This document shows positions 45,560-57,531 of a stretch of 64,000 bases of DNA, piece after piece (the stretch's first letter is position 1; every line of letters starts with the position of its first letter). The notes under the pieces were generated by a model. The model searched no databases. It worked only from the letters and a program-made list of their open reading frames with translations, and was not told the origin of the DNA. Source of the DNA: Sambucus nigra (taxonomy: Eukaryota; Streptophyta; Magnoliopsida; Dipsacales; Adoxaceae). The stretch lies in the NCBI GenBank assembly GCA_949130495.1, contig OX422213.1, positions 54,570,284-54,634,283 on the forward strand. The letters are read 5' to 3'. Made by a program: the position numbers and the translations under genes.

Positions 45560-46806
45560 CCCGTACTGAAGCTGTCCCTGCTGGACTGGGTGGCAAAGAT
45601 GTCATTTGTGGTGCTGCTGGGAGGGCGACGGGAAACATAGGTCTCTGGGGCTCATGTCGAGCACCCTGCTGTTGTTGTTGTGGGGCCCTGCCCCTATCAG
45701 GACACTCTTGGTACTTGTGGCCAATCTTACCACAAATGAAGAATTTCCCTGTAAAATTCCCCCCTCTCTGACCCTGCGACCCACAGCCCTGGTGGCCGTT
45801 GCCATTCCTCCCCTGGCCGTTCTGGCCCAGATGAAACTATTGCTATTGGCCATGCTGGCCGTGCTATCCCTGTGGGCCGTACTGACCCTGCTGGCCCCGA
45901 CGAAAACCTCCCTGACCATTTCTGAAACCCCCAGATCTAAACCTCTTAAAATACCCTTGCTGGGAACCCTGATCTCCCTGCCTATGCTGACCCTAAGCAG
46001 ATTGTGCCCCACTGGCACCATTTCCCTCTGTCCTACCTTGATGGCTGGACTCTATTGACCATTTACTCTCTGACATGTGAAAGTGGTGGTCCTGGCAGTG
46101 AAGCAGTGCCGCGTTAACCATATCAGAATAAGTGGCCAACGAGAGATTACCCAACAAGTGCTGATGGATCCTCCAAGTCAACCCATCCATGAACTTCTGA
46201 ATCTTTTTCTCCTCAGCCGGAATATCATCAGGAACAATGTTCAAGAGATTAGTGAATTTGGCCTCATACTCGGCCACGGTCCTCCCCTCCTGCTTGAGGT
46301 TCATTAGCTTCCTCCTCATTTCAGTGTGAACGGCTGATGGAAAATATTTGCTGTCGAATCGCACCCAGAACTCCTGTATAGAAAGGACATCTCTCTCCTC
46401 CGGGGGTGGTAATAGACTCCCACCACTGTAACGCTGATCCTACTAGCTTAAAAGTAGCTAGTATCTATTTCTATACCTCTGTGCACTCATACATCTTCAA
46501 ATGTCTTTGAATGTCCTTCTTCCACTGACTGGAGACAACAACATCGGAGCTACCTGCAAACTCTGGAGGGTGTGCTTTCTGAAAAGCATCACGAACACAA
46601 TCCCAAGCATACGGGAATGCATGAGCCTGAACTGGCATTGCTACAGGCGCCTGGGGTGGTTCCTGCTATACAACCGCAAGGGCAGCATTTACCGCTTGGG
46701 CTGCAATAGCGGCAACCTCTGCGGCATTCATGGTGCCCTGAACTAGTGCAGGCTGTGGCTCGGGCTGAGCATCCCTGTGAACTCGCTGAGCACGTCGTGG
46801 AGGCAT
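45560..46806 (-). pseudogene. gag: Element B gag
   Basis: Minus-strand ATG at 46806 gives MPPRRAQRVHRDAQPEPQPA, then VQGTMNAAEVAAIAAQAVNA. The capsid core follows: AHPPEFAGSSDVVVSSQWKK and LVGSALQWWESITT near 46420. A frame break near 46400 leads to 46364-45993 (MRFDSKYFPSAVHTEMRRKL, WRIHQHLLGNLSLATYSDMV, LLHCQDHHFH). A Gln/Gly-rich linker and a zinc knuckle near 45740 (FFICGKIGHKYQEC) follow; its first Cys is Phe. Close homologue of the gag of element C. Confidence 0.8.
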
Positions 46807-46967
46807 CTGAAATGAGAGTAAAGTCTTATAAGTTCGCAGTTATTATCTCAAAATAGCTGAAGAGCGAAACATACACAAAAGAATACAACAGTCCTAAAAT
46901 ATAGGGCTCTACATCAAAGAAAGGTCAGCGAAAACATAACAAGATGTACAGATCCTAAGGACACTAG

Positions 46968-46987
46968 AACCTGATGCTCTGATACCA
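46968..46987 (-). other. Primer binding site of element B
   Basis: The minus strand reads TGGTATCAGAGCATCAGGTT a few bases after the 5' LTR: the initiator-Met type, identical in its first 17 bases to element C. Confidence 0.85.
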
Positions 46988-46991
46988 TATT

Positions 46992-49865
46992 TGACACCAC
47001 GACTAATTAAATACCGGGTAGCTACTCCTTTATTCAAATTAATTCAAAATGTCAAGTTGGTTCAGTTCGTAGCATCACTATCGAAAACGTTTTAACAATT
47101 ACTAGCCACCTAATATTTAAAAAGTGAGTTGTCAATTTTAATTGAATTCGATTTACATACAACCAAATTAAATTATGAATTACTGATACCACAACCACAT
47201 CACAGTCACAATAAAATAATGATGTAATAAACTCAATCTGGAGGAATACACCTCACAACAATCCGAATACTAAAATAAACAAATACAAGCCTGAATCATT
47301 AATTTAATTACAACCCAAAATATAAAATAAAACTGAGTAAATAAGATGTCTCTGAAAGGAAAGGGGCGACATTCCCTATAGATGAATAAATTTGAAAATA
47401 GAGTCAGGATAGAAAGTGGAGGTGAGGCGTTTACTATCAAGGTCCTGTAACTTCCACAGCAGCTACATCACGTCATCGGAATGGAACTCCTACGCTTGGT
47501 GTCCTTGTGGCTGGGCACCTAAAAATGTTTTTACAAAAAAATGGATTTGAAAGCAAATGGGTCAGAGCCCGATTGTGAAAATAGTTAAAAATACAGCAAG
47601 TGTTTAATATTATTAAATAGTGAATATAAAGTACATGATAGTGCGTGCACTCACATGAGTTCCTCACCTCTCAACTAATTGTGCACTCCTATCGTACCCG
47701 TACCCGTTCTAGTTATTCCCATATCTAACTAGTCCAAATACAATCTAACATTACTATACGATTCACGGTTTAAGTCCCGACATCTTAATTTAAACAGAGT
47801 TTTACTCTCCTTCTTGGTTCCCATATTAGTCATGCTAATCACTAGAGATTTTCCATTTTTAACTCTACTAAAATATTGCTATTATTCACACTTAAATTTA
47901 TTCATTACTGTTAATTTCAATTAACAGTATATAATTCTCATCATAAATATACAATACTGGCACCCCGAGACTAAGCCGCGGTGCACACGTACTCTGTTAT
48001 CCAATCCCGGTACATCACGTACACAAGGACCACGTATTCCGAATCTCTCAGGAATCGTTTTCAATAAATAACAATCACACACAATGGAGGCGAACATAGT
48101 TCACATCACATGGGTCATGCACATACCTACACTCCCATGATCAGCAGACTAATTAACTTCTCAATAAGTCCTTCTCGGACCTATGTCCTCGGGGTACCAA
48201 TCTAAATCCCCCCGTAGGAACACAAAGATTAGATGGCCCTGATTGAACGCCGACCTCCCGCGATAGCAAGTATGGTAGGTATGTTATACACATATAACTA
48301 CATATACCAAGCATTCACACATCTTTGGTATCCCATAATATTAATAGAGATATATTTGTCATTCCTATACCGTCGTTTAATGTTACACGTTTACAAGTCC
48401 CCGATTTATATACATTAAAGTTATCAACTCTCCTCATGTCAAAGTTTTAGATACTTATATCCTAACCCATAAACATCATCTGGTTTACTATAAAAATCTA
48501 AGTTTTAATCCTCAACGTACTTCTAATCTTGCAAATATATCCACTGGTCAACAAGGGAAGGTTAACACTCAATTATATAAGTCTGCTAGAAGTTTTAAAT
48601 AACATCAGGCCTAAAAAAGGCATTATGTCAACTCGTTAGAAACCTCATTAGAAACGAGTGTCGTTCGAACGAGTGTCATTCGAACGAAAGGCTTTTAAAG
48701 AACTACCAACTCGTTAGAAGGGGTACTGTCATCTCGTTAGAAGTCTCGTTTGAACGAGGTCGTTCGAACGACCTGGGTAGGTCTTCTAAAGAGATGGCAC
48801 AATACGCCCAAAAAATTCCCAATTCGTTTTTCTCAATTTTTCTCTTCTCTAAATTTATCCTAAGATCATCCCAATTGCATTTTAATGTTCTTAAACTTCA
48901 CTAAATCCTCTTAGGTCGTTTCTTGACATATTTTTGGGGTCAAATCCTCCTAATCAACATGTAATTAACATTAATCCCCAAATATTTCCCCAAACCCTAT
49001 GAACATGAACCCGAAATTTTATTATTCCTAATTACTCATCATAAATCCGTTTTTAAATCATCAAAGTTAAGTCTTCGAATACCAATTTCGTCCATAACCA
49101 TTCTACATGCAATTCCTAACCCAACTTTAGAGTTTCTACAACAATTTCATTATGTTTTCCTCAAAACTTTCAAGACAAAACAGTTCTTACACTAAACATG
49201 GAAGAAATATTCAATGCACTTAAAAATATCAAATCACTTGCCTTAGATTCGTTCTTCAAATTGTTGTCGATGATTCAAGGTTGATTCTTCTCTCTTTATG
49301 GTCACAATCTCTTTCAAAAATGAAAGTGGTGGGTGTTTTTGGTTTGGAAACCTATGATAACTCCTCTCTAACTCCCGTAGCCCACTTCTAATGTTTTTGG
49401 CCTCATAAAAATATAAGTATAAACTCTAAAATTTGTGGGTTTTAATTCCCTTATTTTCAAAATTACCAAACTACCGTTCTAGGTTGCTGGTTTGGCCTAA
49501 AAGTGCCCCGGGACCCAAACTAATCCCCCGGCTAGTGTTTTCTAACTATTTTGACCCTTACGGACATGTTGGCACACTCAAAATGACCATTTGGTTGATA
49601 AAAATATAATTCACTTTTTAATCTAATAAAATTCATTCCTGACGCGATTGACACGCACGTCCCAACTTAATTTTCTAAATTATCGTATTTCAGCCTCGCG
49701 ACAACTTTAATATTTTCAATACTCATGAAATATTCAATTTTAACATCAAAATCAAATACCAAGTCACATCTCGCTAGTATTTATATCTGGATTAATTCCC
49801 AATTAATTCTCCTTTAATTTAATTAATCCCTTAAATAAGAATCAATAAAATTACGGGGTATTACA
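46992..49865 (-). repeat. 5' LTR of element B
   Basis: Direct repeat of 39261-42149 with scattered substitutions and small indels. Conserved box at 47503-47524, hairpin GGGCTCTGACCC (complement at 47559-47570), palindrome cluster at 48645-48772. Confidence 0.85.
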
Positions 49866-49870
49866 CCTTT

Positions 49871-50372
49871 TTTTATTCCTAAGGTCGCTATTTTAAACTC
49901 TTTGGGGATATTGAATATATTTAGGTTAGAGGAACTCGTAGGAGACCTTCAAACTTACAAGATCGACATGTTTTCCAAAACCATTAAGCCTATGGATAGA
50001 GGTATTGCACTTAAGGCACAATCTAGAAAAGGTGAGTAAGTGTCTAAAAACAAAGAGAATAAGAAAAAAGAGCGATTTTGCGAGTCCGAATCCGAGGGAG
50101 AGTTTACTGTTGATGATGTGACCATGTTTGCTAAAAAAATTAAAAAAATTCTCAAAATTTTCCAAAGAAAATTCTTCCAATAAAAACATATTTGAGATAA
50201 ATAAAAAGAAAGAAGAGGACAATAAGAGTGGTGAAAAAGAGAAAGAGGAAGAGGCAAGATGTTTTGAGTGCGAGGTTAAAGGGAAAAAGGTATTTGAATA
50301 TCCCACTATGCTAAAGAGAAATGGAAAAAAATTACTATGCCAACCACTCTTAGCGATAGTGATGAGGAGGTG
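49871..50372 (+). pseudogene. gag: Ty1/copia gag, C-terminal part
   Basis: Continues the gag cut at 39260. The first part reads FIPKVAILNSLGILNIFRLE, then ELVGDLQTYKIDMFSK, matching the end of the UBN2 domain (LP..F.PKV.AI......L...ELVG.LQTYE). After a frame change near 50150 come a Lys/Glu-rich segment and a degenerate zinc knuckle CFECEVKGKKVFEYPTM near 50263, where the expected His and last Cys are lost. A T-run at the junction (49868-49875) accounts for the frame difference between the two halves. Confidence 0.75.
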
Positions 50373-50379
50373 AATTATT

Positions 50380-50715
50380 CGGGGGATGAGTCATCACATG
50401 GTATGTGTTGCCTTTATGGAAAGTCATGTGAGTACACCTATTTTATCCCACTACGATGATGATACTTGTGTACGTGTGAGCTCCAATGATGATTTGAGTA
50501 GTTTGAGTGACTATGAGAGTGAGATTAAGAGTGAGGGTGAAAGTGATCTCCAAAAATCATTTAGAGATTTATATGCCGAGACCTTAAAGATGAAGAAGTT
50601 GAATAAGGAGTTAGATATTGAGGTGTTAGGTTTGGAGGGAGAGAGAGATAAATGTTTTGAGAGGATTTTAGGCATCGACGAGTCAACTCGAGAAGTTGAA
50701 GGTTTCTATGAGTGA
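50380..50715 (+). pseudogene. Copia gag coiled-coil tail
   Basis: A frame from about 50353 gives the acidic SDSDEEVNYSGDESSHG, and the overlapping block 50386-50715 gives CVAFMESHVSTPILSHYDDD, an acidic DLSSLSDYESEIKSEGESDL segment and a heptad-rich LQKSFRDLYAETLKMKKLNK. This acidic plus coiled-coil tail is usual after the zinc knuckle in SIRE-like plant copia gag proteins. No pol follows: protease, integrase and RT of copia type are not seen downstream, so the element has a large internal deletion. Confidence 0.6.
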
Positions 50716-50842
50716 GTAGTTAATCATTGTAGGTCAAAAAAAGAGTGAACTTGAAGCCCATTTTTTCCAACTCTAGATATATCGTGAACGTGCTCGGGAG
50801 GTTAAGGTCACTATAGAGGACACATCTAAGAAGGTTGGAAAG

Positions 50843-51064
50843 ATGCTCCTCAGTCCCGCTTTGGGTAATGTTGAGAGACTAGGAATAGGTCAGGACGGTG
50901 TGTCTACTTCCCATGTTGCACCCGAGATGGTTTCCGAGTTTATGATAGATCCTTATGTCTCTCAACCTAACCCACCTAGGCATCTGGTACCTGATAGGGA
51001 GTGCATCCTAGATGATTTAAGAGAGGTGTTCCTAGACTCGTGTATGTTTGCACCCATTGTATAA
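50843..51064 (+). CDS. Short open frame, unrecognised
   Basis: A 73-codon frame downstream of the coiled-coil tail, with no motif I recognise. It contains VSQPNPPRHLVPDRECILDD. It may be a remnant of the copia interior rather than a gene. No start context or promoter supports it. Confidence 0.2.
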   Translation: MLLSPALGNVERLGIGQDGVSTSHVAPEMVSEFMIDPYVSQPNPPRHLVPDRECILDDLREVFLDSCMFAPIV

Positions 51065-52495
51065 AGAGAGGAAACCTTAGGGAATTATGTTCTAAGTTGG
51101 GTAGTGTGTCACATAGATTTTTACCACATTTTTCCACATAACACCCACACATGATACTTTTCATTATCCTGCACATCACAGGAGAGAGTTTTCACACATT
51201 AGAGAGAAGGTTATGTTTTTTGTCAAGACTTCACAAGATTTGATGGATTTTTTTCATAGGATGTCACCGCCTTTGGAAAACTCCTCCACACCTAATGGTT
51301 GAGGTTCAAAGATATTTTCTAGCATAGGATGAGTTTCATGATGATATTTTATACCTATTACTAGTGTGTACCACCTTTGTATTTAGATTTTCCTTTTCAT
51401 ATATATTTTTGAGAAAAATTTGAAAAAGTCGAAAAGATTTTATTTCCATAATATTTTTGGAAAAAGACGAAGAGATTTTTGTATTTAAATTTACACTATT
51501 TATGGATTGACATTTAGGTTGACCAAGTCGCAACATCATTCCATATCCATGTGACTATTTGATAGTGTTCTGAGACGATACATCACTTCATCCATGTGAT
51601 TTATAATGTTTAGTGTCATTAAGATGAGATTTGAGATTACTTCCTACATGTTTGACTCATAATTTCCCATAATGCACACTTGAACGAATTTATTTGATTA
51701 TTGTACTTATCTATCACATGTTGTTTGAAGTCTTTTCATCTCAATTATGTCTTTAAAATGAACCAAATGCGATAAAACTTGACAACTAAAGTAGTGCATG
51801 TAATAATTGTTGCTCATGAGGAATTTATTTAAATTTTGAAAAAATGATGAGTTAATACATGAAAGGGTTGTGTGTGAATAATAATCACGTCATGAAAGTC
51901 ACATTTTGAAAAGAGACAATGAAAAAAATCAAGGCAATAAAAAGATAAATATGCCAAAAGGGGCCATTATGATTTAGATCACCTCAATAGGAAAATAAAA
52001 TATTTATTATTTATGGGGGAGTTTGGTTGGAAATATATCAACGGGTTTGCAAGTCCTAACAAAGTCTTGAAAACGCATTACATAGTTTTAGACGTTATTG
52101 GTGTGGAAATCATTTTCGAATTTGATTTGTTAATTAGATTGAGTCGATGTCATTTGAATTCAAAATTTTTTTACATCTAAGGACGATTTTGACTACATTC
52201 ATTAGAAGTATCCATATTCATCGTGCACATATGTTATGTATGTTTAAGTTGATTTACCAATTGAATATGTTCACACCCATTCATTTCGTTTGCATGATTT
52301 GGTTATCTTAGTGTAAATTATTGAGTGTTTTGTTTTCATAAATTTTATTTGCGTGAAAAATTTTAAAAATGAAAAAGAGTTTGTGAAATTCTTTTGAGTT
52401 TATCCTTGCATGATCGTAGTTGATTTATTCGTGATGATTTTCTATACTTGTCATGACACTCCGTGCTTATTTTTATTTATTATTTTCCTTGTCTA
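51065..52495. other. No gene seen; copia interior remnant
   Basis: AT-rich, non-coding. It lies between the copia gag tail and a PPT-like tract, where pol would be expected in a complete element. Confidence 0.4.
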
Positions 52496-52502
52496 TTTCG
52501 GA

Positions 52503-53228
52503 CAAATAAAAAAGGGGAGAACGAATTATGAATTATGGGTGAAAGTGCGGAAGCCCCCAATTTTTAAATTCAAATATAATGAAATGGTTCAAATTTTAAT
52601 TTTTCAAAAGTTATTTAAAATTTTATTTTCTAAAAGAGAACAAACCAACTTATGAAAAAATTAAAACTAAACGAAAAGTGAAATTAAACTACACACAGAA
52701 TTTTCATTTCGACTTAAACACACAATAATCCAATTCAAGTTAAACTTGCATGCTATCAAGATAAAGTAATTTTTTACTTGAATTAAATTGAACATACCCA
52801 AACATTAAATTTGCACCAAATTAAATAGATTTTGATTTTGAACTAATTTTATCTTTTAGTCCTAAGCATGCATCTAGGTGATATAGCAAGATAAAATAAA
52901 TATCAATCGCACTACGCCGGATGTACGAGGAAAACCCAAATGGGAAAAACCTCGGACGACCCTAGCCACGAATTCACTAAGTATGGTAGTTTTTATTAAG
53001 ACTCGACACAAGAGGACTTACACAAACTGACTTGAGTCCGTCCAATCCTTGACGCGCTCCTTCGGTCTTCAACCTCCGCCTAGTGTATAACCGTGGACTC
53101 CTCCACAGTCTCAAACTCCATTAATGGGGCTATGGTCATCATCAACCCACACGCGAAGCCTTTCTTCGAGTGAGAACACCACAATAAACTTTTCTCCTTA
53201 TTTGGGGTAGAGAAGAACCCAAACTCTC
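52503..53228 (+). repeat. Copia-type polypurine tract and partial 3' LTR
   Basis: AAATAAAAAAGGGGAGAACG at 52505-52524 resembles the AAAAAGGGGGAGA tract before SIRE/Maximus-type 3' LTRs. After it come GTGCGGAAGC (near 52545), GGATGTACGAGGAAAACCCA (52919) and GGGAAAAACCTCGGACGACC (52943), phrases common in such LTRs. The LTR is cut at 53228 by element C and resumes at 63985 or after. It does not visibly match the LTR at 37217-38624, so it may belong to a different element. Confidence 0.45.
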
Positions 53229-56183
53229 TGTAATACCCCGTATTTTCTCTGATATTTATTTTTGGGGATTAATTGAATTAAATGTTTATTATTGGAAATT
53301 AATCCGGATAAAAATATTAATGAGATGTGAGTTAGTATTTAATTATAATGTGTATACTTGGCATTATATGAATATTGGTAATATTGAAATTGTCGTGAGA
53401 TTTAAATACGGAAATTTGGGAATTTTGTTGAGATGCATGTGACTGCCGCGTCATGGTATTTTGTTATTTTAATTAAAAAGTGAATTTTAGTTCCATTAAC
53501 CGTATGGTCGTTTTGAGTGCGCCAACGCATCCGGAAGGGTCGAGATAGTCAGAAAACACTAGCTGAGAGTTTAGTTTGGGTCCCGGGGTATTTTTAGGCC
53601 ATACCGGCATCATAAAGGGTATTTTGGTAATTTTGTATTTTTGGGAATTAAAAGTGACGAAAATTAGAAATAGAAATATGACTTCTTCTTTAACCCACTA
53701 AACCCACTAACTACACTAAGAGACTTAATGGGCTACGGGAGAAGTTGAAATATAGTCCCAACTTACCAAAAACCAAACACACCTCCATCACCTCCATTGT
53801 CATCAACCTTGGGAAGAACTTGTAGAGAGAGAGAGAGAAGGAAGAGAATTATGCAGAAAGAGAGAGGGAGAACAACTTAGCTTTCAAGATTCAACACCAA
53901 ATTCAGAGAAAGATTAAGGCAAGTGGTTTAAATTCATTTGATTCAAGCTATACTTTCCCATGTTTAGGAATTTTCGAAATTTATCTTGGAAGATGATTTA
54001 GACCCATAAATTGGAAGTTAAAAGCCAGGAATTATGTTAGGAATTTCATGTAGTAATACTCTGGACGAATTATATGTTCTAAACAGAACCTTTGATGATT
54101 TAAAAATGGTGTTTAGAAGAAGTTTATTGATGTTCTTGAATGAAGAAGAAATTTGGAAATAATGATGTAGTTTTGATCTAAACAAAGCCTTTGAATGATG
54201 AATTATGGGATTTAGAATGTTAATATTGTTGTAGGATGATAGTATGATGTTATGGTAACCTTGTCTTAGAGTTTCATGCTTAAAAATGGTGTTTTGGGAC
54301 GAATTGGTAACTGCAAAACGAAGCAGTCCGTAACCAGACCTGGTGCGTTCGATCGATCGATGTTCTTCAGTCGATCGATCGACCACCATCGATCGATCGA
54401 AGGTAAAGGTAGATCGATCGACCTTCCCAGAATGAGCAAAGTTTTTTCCTTAATTAAATTTTAATGGTGTTAATCCTTGAATGATATTATTGGAGACCTT
54501 GTGAATACCCTTAACCTTAAGGAAGACCAGTAGGCATGATTATGAGGTTGGACCTTAATTGGAATTCAATTTGAGGAATTATTCTAAATTAACGAAATTC
54601 GATAAGTGAGATAGTATTTGGGTTAATAGAGTAAATTTGAATAATTTGATGAAATAAGGTTTGGGGCAGAAGTAAAGACCTTAGGTGTAACGATATTATA
54701 TGTGGGAATAATAGGAACTTAATAGTCTATTTGAGATAGGTTTTAAGTTTAAGAAACTACGACGTGAGACGTATCGACAATTTAGTTTCTATATTATCGG
54801 GATACTTGAAATATATGAATTTGGAATAATGGTATAAAGATGTGGAGTATACCTTTATTAATATCGAGATATCTAAGATGTGTGAATGCTTAGTATATAA
54901 TTTTATGTGTATGACATACCTACCATACTTGCTATCACGGGAGGTTTACGTTCGCTTAGGGCCTTCTTATCCTTGTGTTGCCGGAATTTAGATTGGTTAC
55001 CTAGATGAACATAGGTCATAGAAGGACTTATTGGGATATTAATAAGTTTGCTGATCGTGGGAGCGTAGGTATGTGCGTGACCCATGTGATGTGACTGTGT
55101 TCGCCTCCACTATTTGTAATGTTGTTATCTGAACGATTCCTGAGAGATTCGGAATGCGTGATCCTTATGTACGTGATGTACCGGGATGGATAGCAGAGTA
55201 TGTGTGCACCGCAGCTTAGCCTTTGGGTGCTTGTATTGTATATTTATGATGTGAAAATATACTGTTAAATGAGAAGGAATATACTATATTAAATTGTGAG
55301 TAGTTATGGTAATATTATGAAAAGATAAAAAGGGAACTTTCATCAATAAATGGTTTTGTTAATAATTGGGAATCCGGGAATTAAAGTAGAACCCTCTATT
55401 TAATTGTTAAGGATGGAACTAAAACATGAACCGAGAAGAAGTGTTAGAAACTCTTTAGATAGTTATGAGATAACACATGAATGGGTACAGGAACGTTAGG
55501 AGTACACAGGTAGACGAGAGGTGAGTATCTTATGTGAGAGCACGTCCTAACATGTATTTTGCATATACTGTTTTAAATGTTTTTAAAGCACTTGCAGGTT
55601 TTTAAAATATCTCCACATTCGGGCTCTGACCCGTTTGCTTTCAAATCTAATTTTTTGTAAAACCATTTTAGGTGCCCAGCCACAAGGACACCATGCATAG
55701 GATTCTTACTCAGATGACGAGATGTAGCTGCTTGTGGAAGCAAAAGAGATTTTCTTTTAGACGCTTATATCATTTGGATTCCATACTCAGTATTCCTCAG
55801 TTGTAGGGCATGTTGCCCAAATTCTATTAGATACATTTCCATTTCAGTTTTTCAGACTTTGGCATGTATTGATTCAGTATTCAGTTTACTTATTACATTT
55901 GTGGGATTGTTGTGAGGAGTTTTCCTCCGAATTTATTTATATCATGCGACGGTTATTCTATTATCTATTTATGGTGAATGGTGATATTAGTCTTTCTTTA
56001 AATCTTTTACTGCATGTTAATCAGGCTTTAATTAAAATTTGACAACTTACTTTTTAAATACTAGGTGGTTAGAAATAATAAATTGTTTTCGACAGTGATG
56101 CTATTAACTGAGCCGACTTTGGCCTTTTGATTTAATTTAATAAAGGAGTAGCTACCCAGTATTTAATTAGTCGGGGTGTCACA
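53229..56183 (+). repeat. 5' LTR of element C
   Basis: 2955 bp, TGTAATACCCCG to GGGGTGTCACA. It has an extra 9-bp copy of a CACCTCCAT-type duplication near 53786 that the 3' LTR lacks. It carries the TCGATCGA palindrome cluster 54348-54422, hairpin GGGCTCTGACCC 55621-55632, box AGGTGCCCAGCCACAAGG to 55687, and TTTTCGACAGTGATGCTA to 56103. GAGAGA-rich tract near 53825-53875. Confidence 0.92.
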
Positions 56184-56185
56184 GG

Positions 56186-56205
56186 TGGTATCAGAGCATC
56201 ATGTT
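56186..56205 (+). other. Primer binding site of element C
   Basis: TGGTATCAGAGCATCATGTT, two bases after the LTR; complementary to plant initiator tRNA-Met over TGGTATCAGAGC. Confidence 0.9.
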
Positions 56206-56367
56206 CTAGTGTCCTTTAGGATCTGAACGGCTTATTATGTTTCCGCTGAGCTTTCTTTGATATAGAGCCCTATATTTTAGGACTGTTGTATTCTTTTGTA
56301 TATGCTACGTTCTTCAGCTATTTTAAGTTTATAACTGTGAACTTATAGACTTTATTCTTATTTCAGA

Positions 56368-57531
56368 ATGCCTCCACGACGTGCACGACGAGTTCCCAGG
56401 AATGCGACGCCAGAACCACAGCCCGCACCAGTTCAGGGAACGATGAACGCTGCTGAGGTTGCAGCCATAGTAGCCCAAGCGGTTAATGCCGCACTTGCCG
56501 TAGTTCAGCAGGCACCACTTCAGGCATCGGTTGCCGTGCCAGTACAGGCAAATGCATTCCCGTCTGCTTGGGAACGTGTACGTGACACTTTTCAGAAAGC
56601 GCATCCGCCAGAGTTTGCAGGTAGCTTAGATGTGGTAGTCTCGAGCCAGTGGAGGAAGGATATACAGCGGCACTTGAGGATGTATGAGTACACGGATGTT
56701 CAGAAGCAGGTGCTAGCTATTTTCAAGCTAGTTGGGTCTGCACTGCAGTGGTGGGAGTCTATTACCACCGTAGAGGAGAGGGATACTCTCACTATTCAGG
56801 AGTTCTGGGTGCGGTTCGACCGCAAGTACTTTCCGTCAGCTGTTCATACGGAAATGAGGAGGAGATTGATGAGTCTGAAACGGGAGGGTAAGACCGTGGC
56901 CAAGTATGAAGCCGAGTTCACTAATCTGTTGAATATCGTTCCGGATGAGATACCGACAGAGAAGAAGAAGATTGACAAATTCACCGACGGGTTGACATGG
57001 AGGATCCGTCAGCATCTGTTAGGGAACCTTTCGTTGGCCACTTATTCTGATGTGGTTAACGCTGCTTTGTTACACTGCCAGGATCACCGCTTTCATTTGG
57101 CAGAGGTCAAGAGATCGGGAGAGTCTAGCCATCAGGGCAGGACTGGAGGACATGGTGCTGGTGGGGCACAATCTGTTCAGGGGCAGAGACAGGGTGAGCA
57201 GGGTTTCCAGCAGGGGGATCATAAGAGGTTTTGATCAGGAGGTTTTAGGAACGGTCAGGGAGGATTTCAAAATGTCCAGCAGGGTCATAACGGCCATCAG
57301 GGCCAGCAGGGTCAAAATGGTCAACATCAGCACTTTCAGCAGGGCCAGTAGGGCCAAGGGAGGAACGGTAACTGCCACCAGGGCCGAGGACAGCAGGGGC
57401 AGAGAGGAGGGAACTTCCCAGGGAAGTGTTTCGTTTGTGGCAAGACTGGCCATAAACACCAGGACTGTCCTGATAGGGGCAGGGCCCCACAGCAACAGCA
57501 GCAGGGAGCTCGCCAGGAGCTGCAGAGGCCT
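56368..57531 (+). pseudogene. gag: Element C gag (N-terminal part of gag-pol)
   Basis: The ATG at 56368 gives MPPRRARRVPRNATPEPQPA. The capsid region (residues about 75-240) has HPPEFAGSLDVVVSSQWRKD, ALQWWESITT, FWVRFDRKYFPSAVHTEMRR and TWRIRQHLLGNLSLATYSDV. After TGA at 57232 the same frame continues through a Gln/Gly-rich linker, a TAG at 57349, and an intact CCHC zinc knuckle [14 protein letters not shown] near 57427-57468, then joins the protease. Gag packages the element RNA; the knuckle binds it. The TGA and TAG stand where Arg and Gln codons are expected, consistent with C-to-T changes. Without them the protein would be a full-size gag. Confidence 0.88.

Larger units (their letters stand above)
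39261..49865 (-). mobile_element. Tekay-like Ty3/gypsy element B, minus strand, full-length outline
   Basis: On the minus strand: 5' LTR 49865-46992, PBS TGGTATCAGAGCATCAGGTT at 46987-46968, gag, protease, RT, RNase H, integrase, a chromodomain-like tail, PPT at 42166-42150, and 3' LTR 42149-39261. The LTRs are about 2.88 kb, begin TGYAATACCCCG and end GTGTCA(CA). The flanks show CCTTT (39257-39261 and 49866-49870, + strand), overlapping the LTR end by one base. It interrupts a copia gag. Coding parts carry many stops and at least two frameshifts, so it is dead, and older than element C by LTR divergence. Confidence 0.88.

Noticed and set aside
54018..54389. 123-codon minus-strand frame in the LTR (repeated at 61819-62190)
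   Set aside because: It occurs in both LTR copies with no domain and includes the TCGATCGA repeat; LTR sequence, not a gene.
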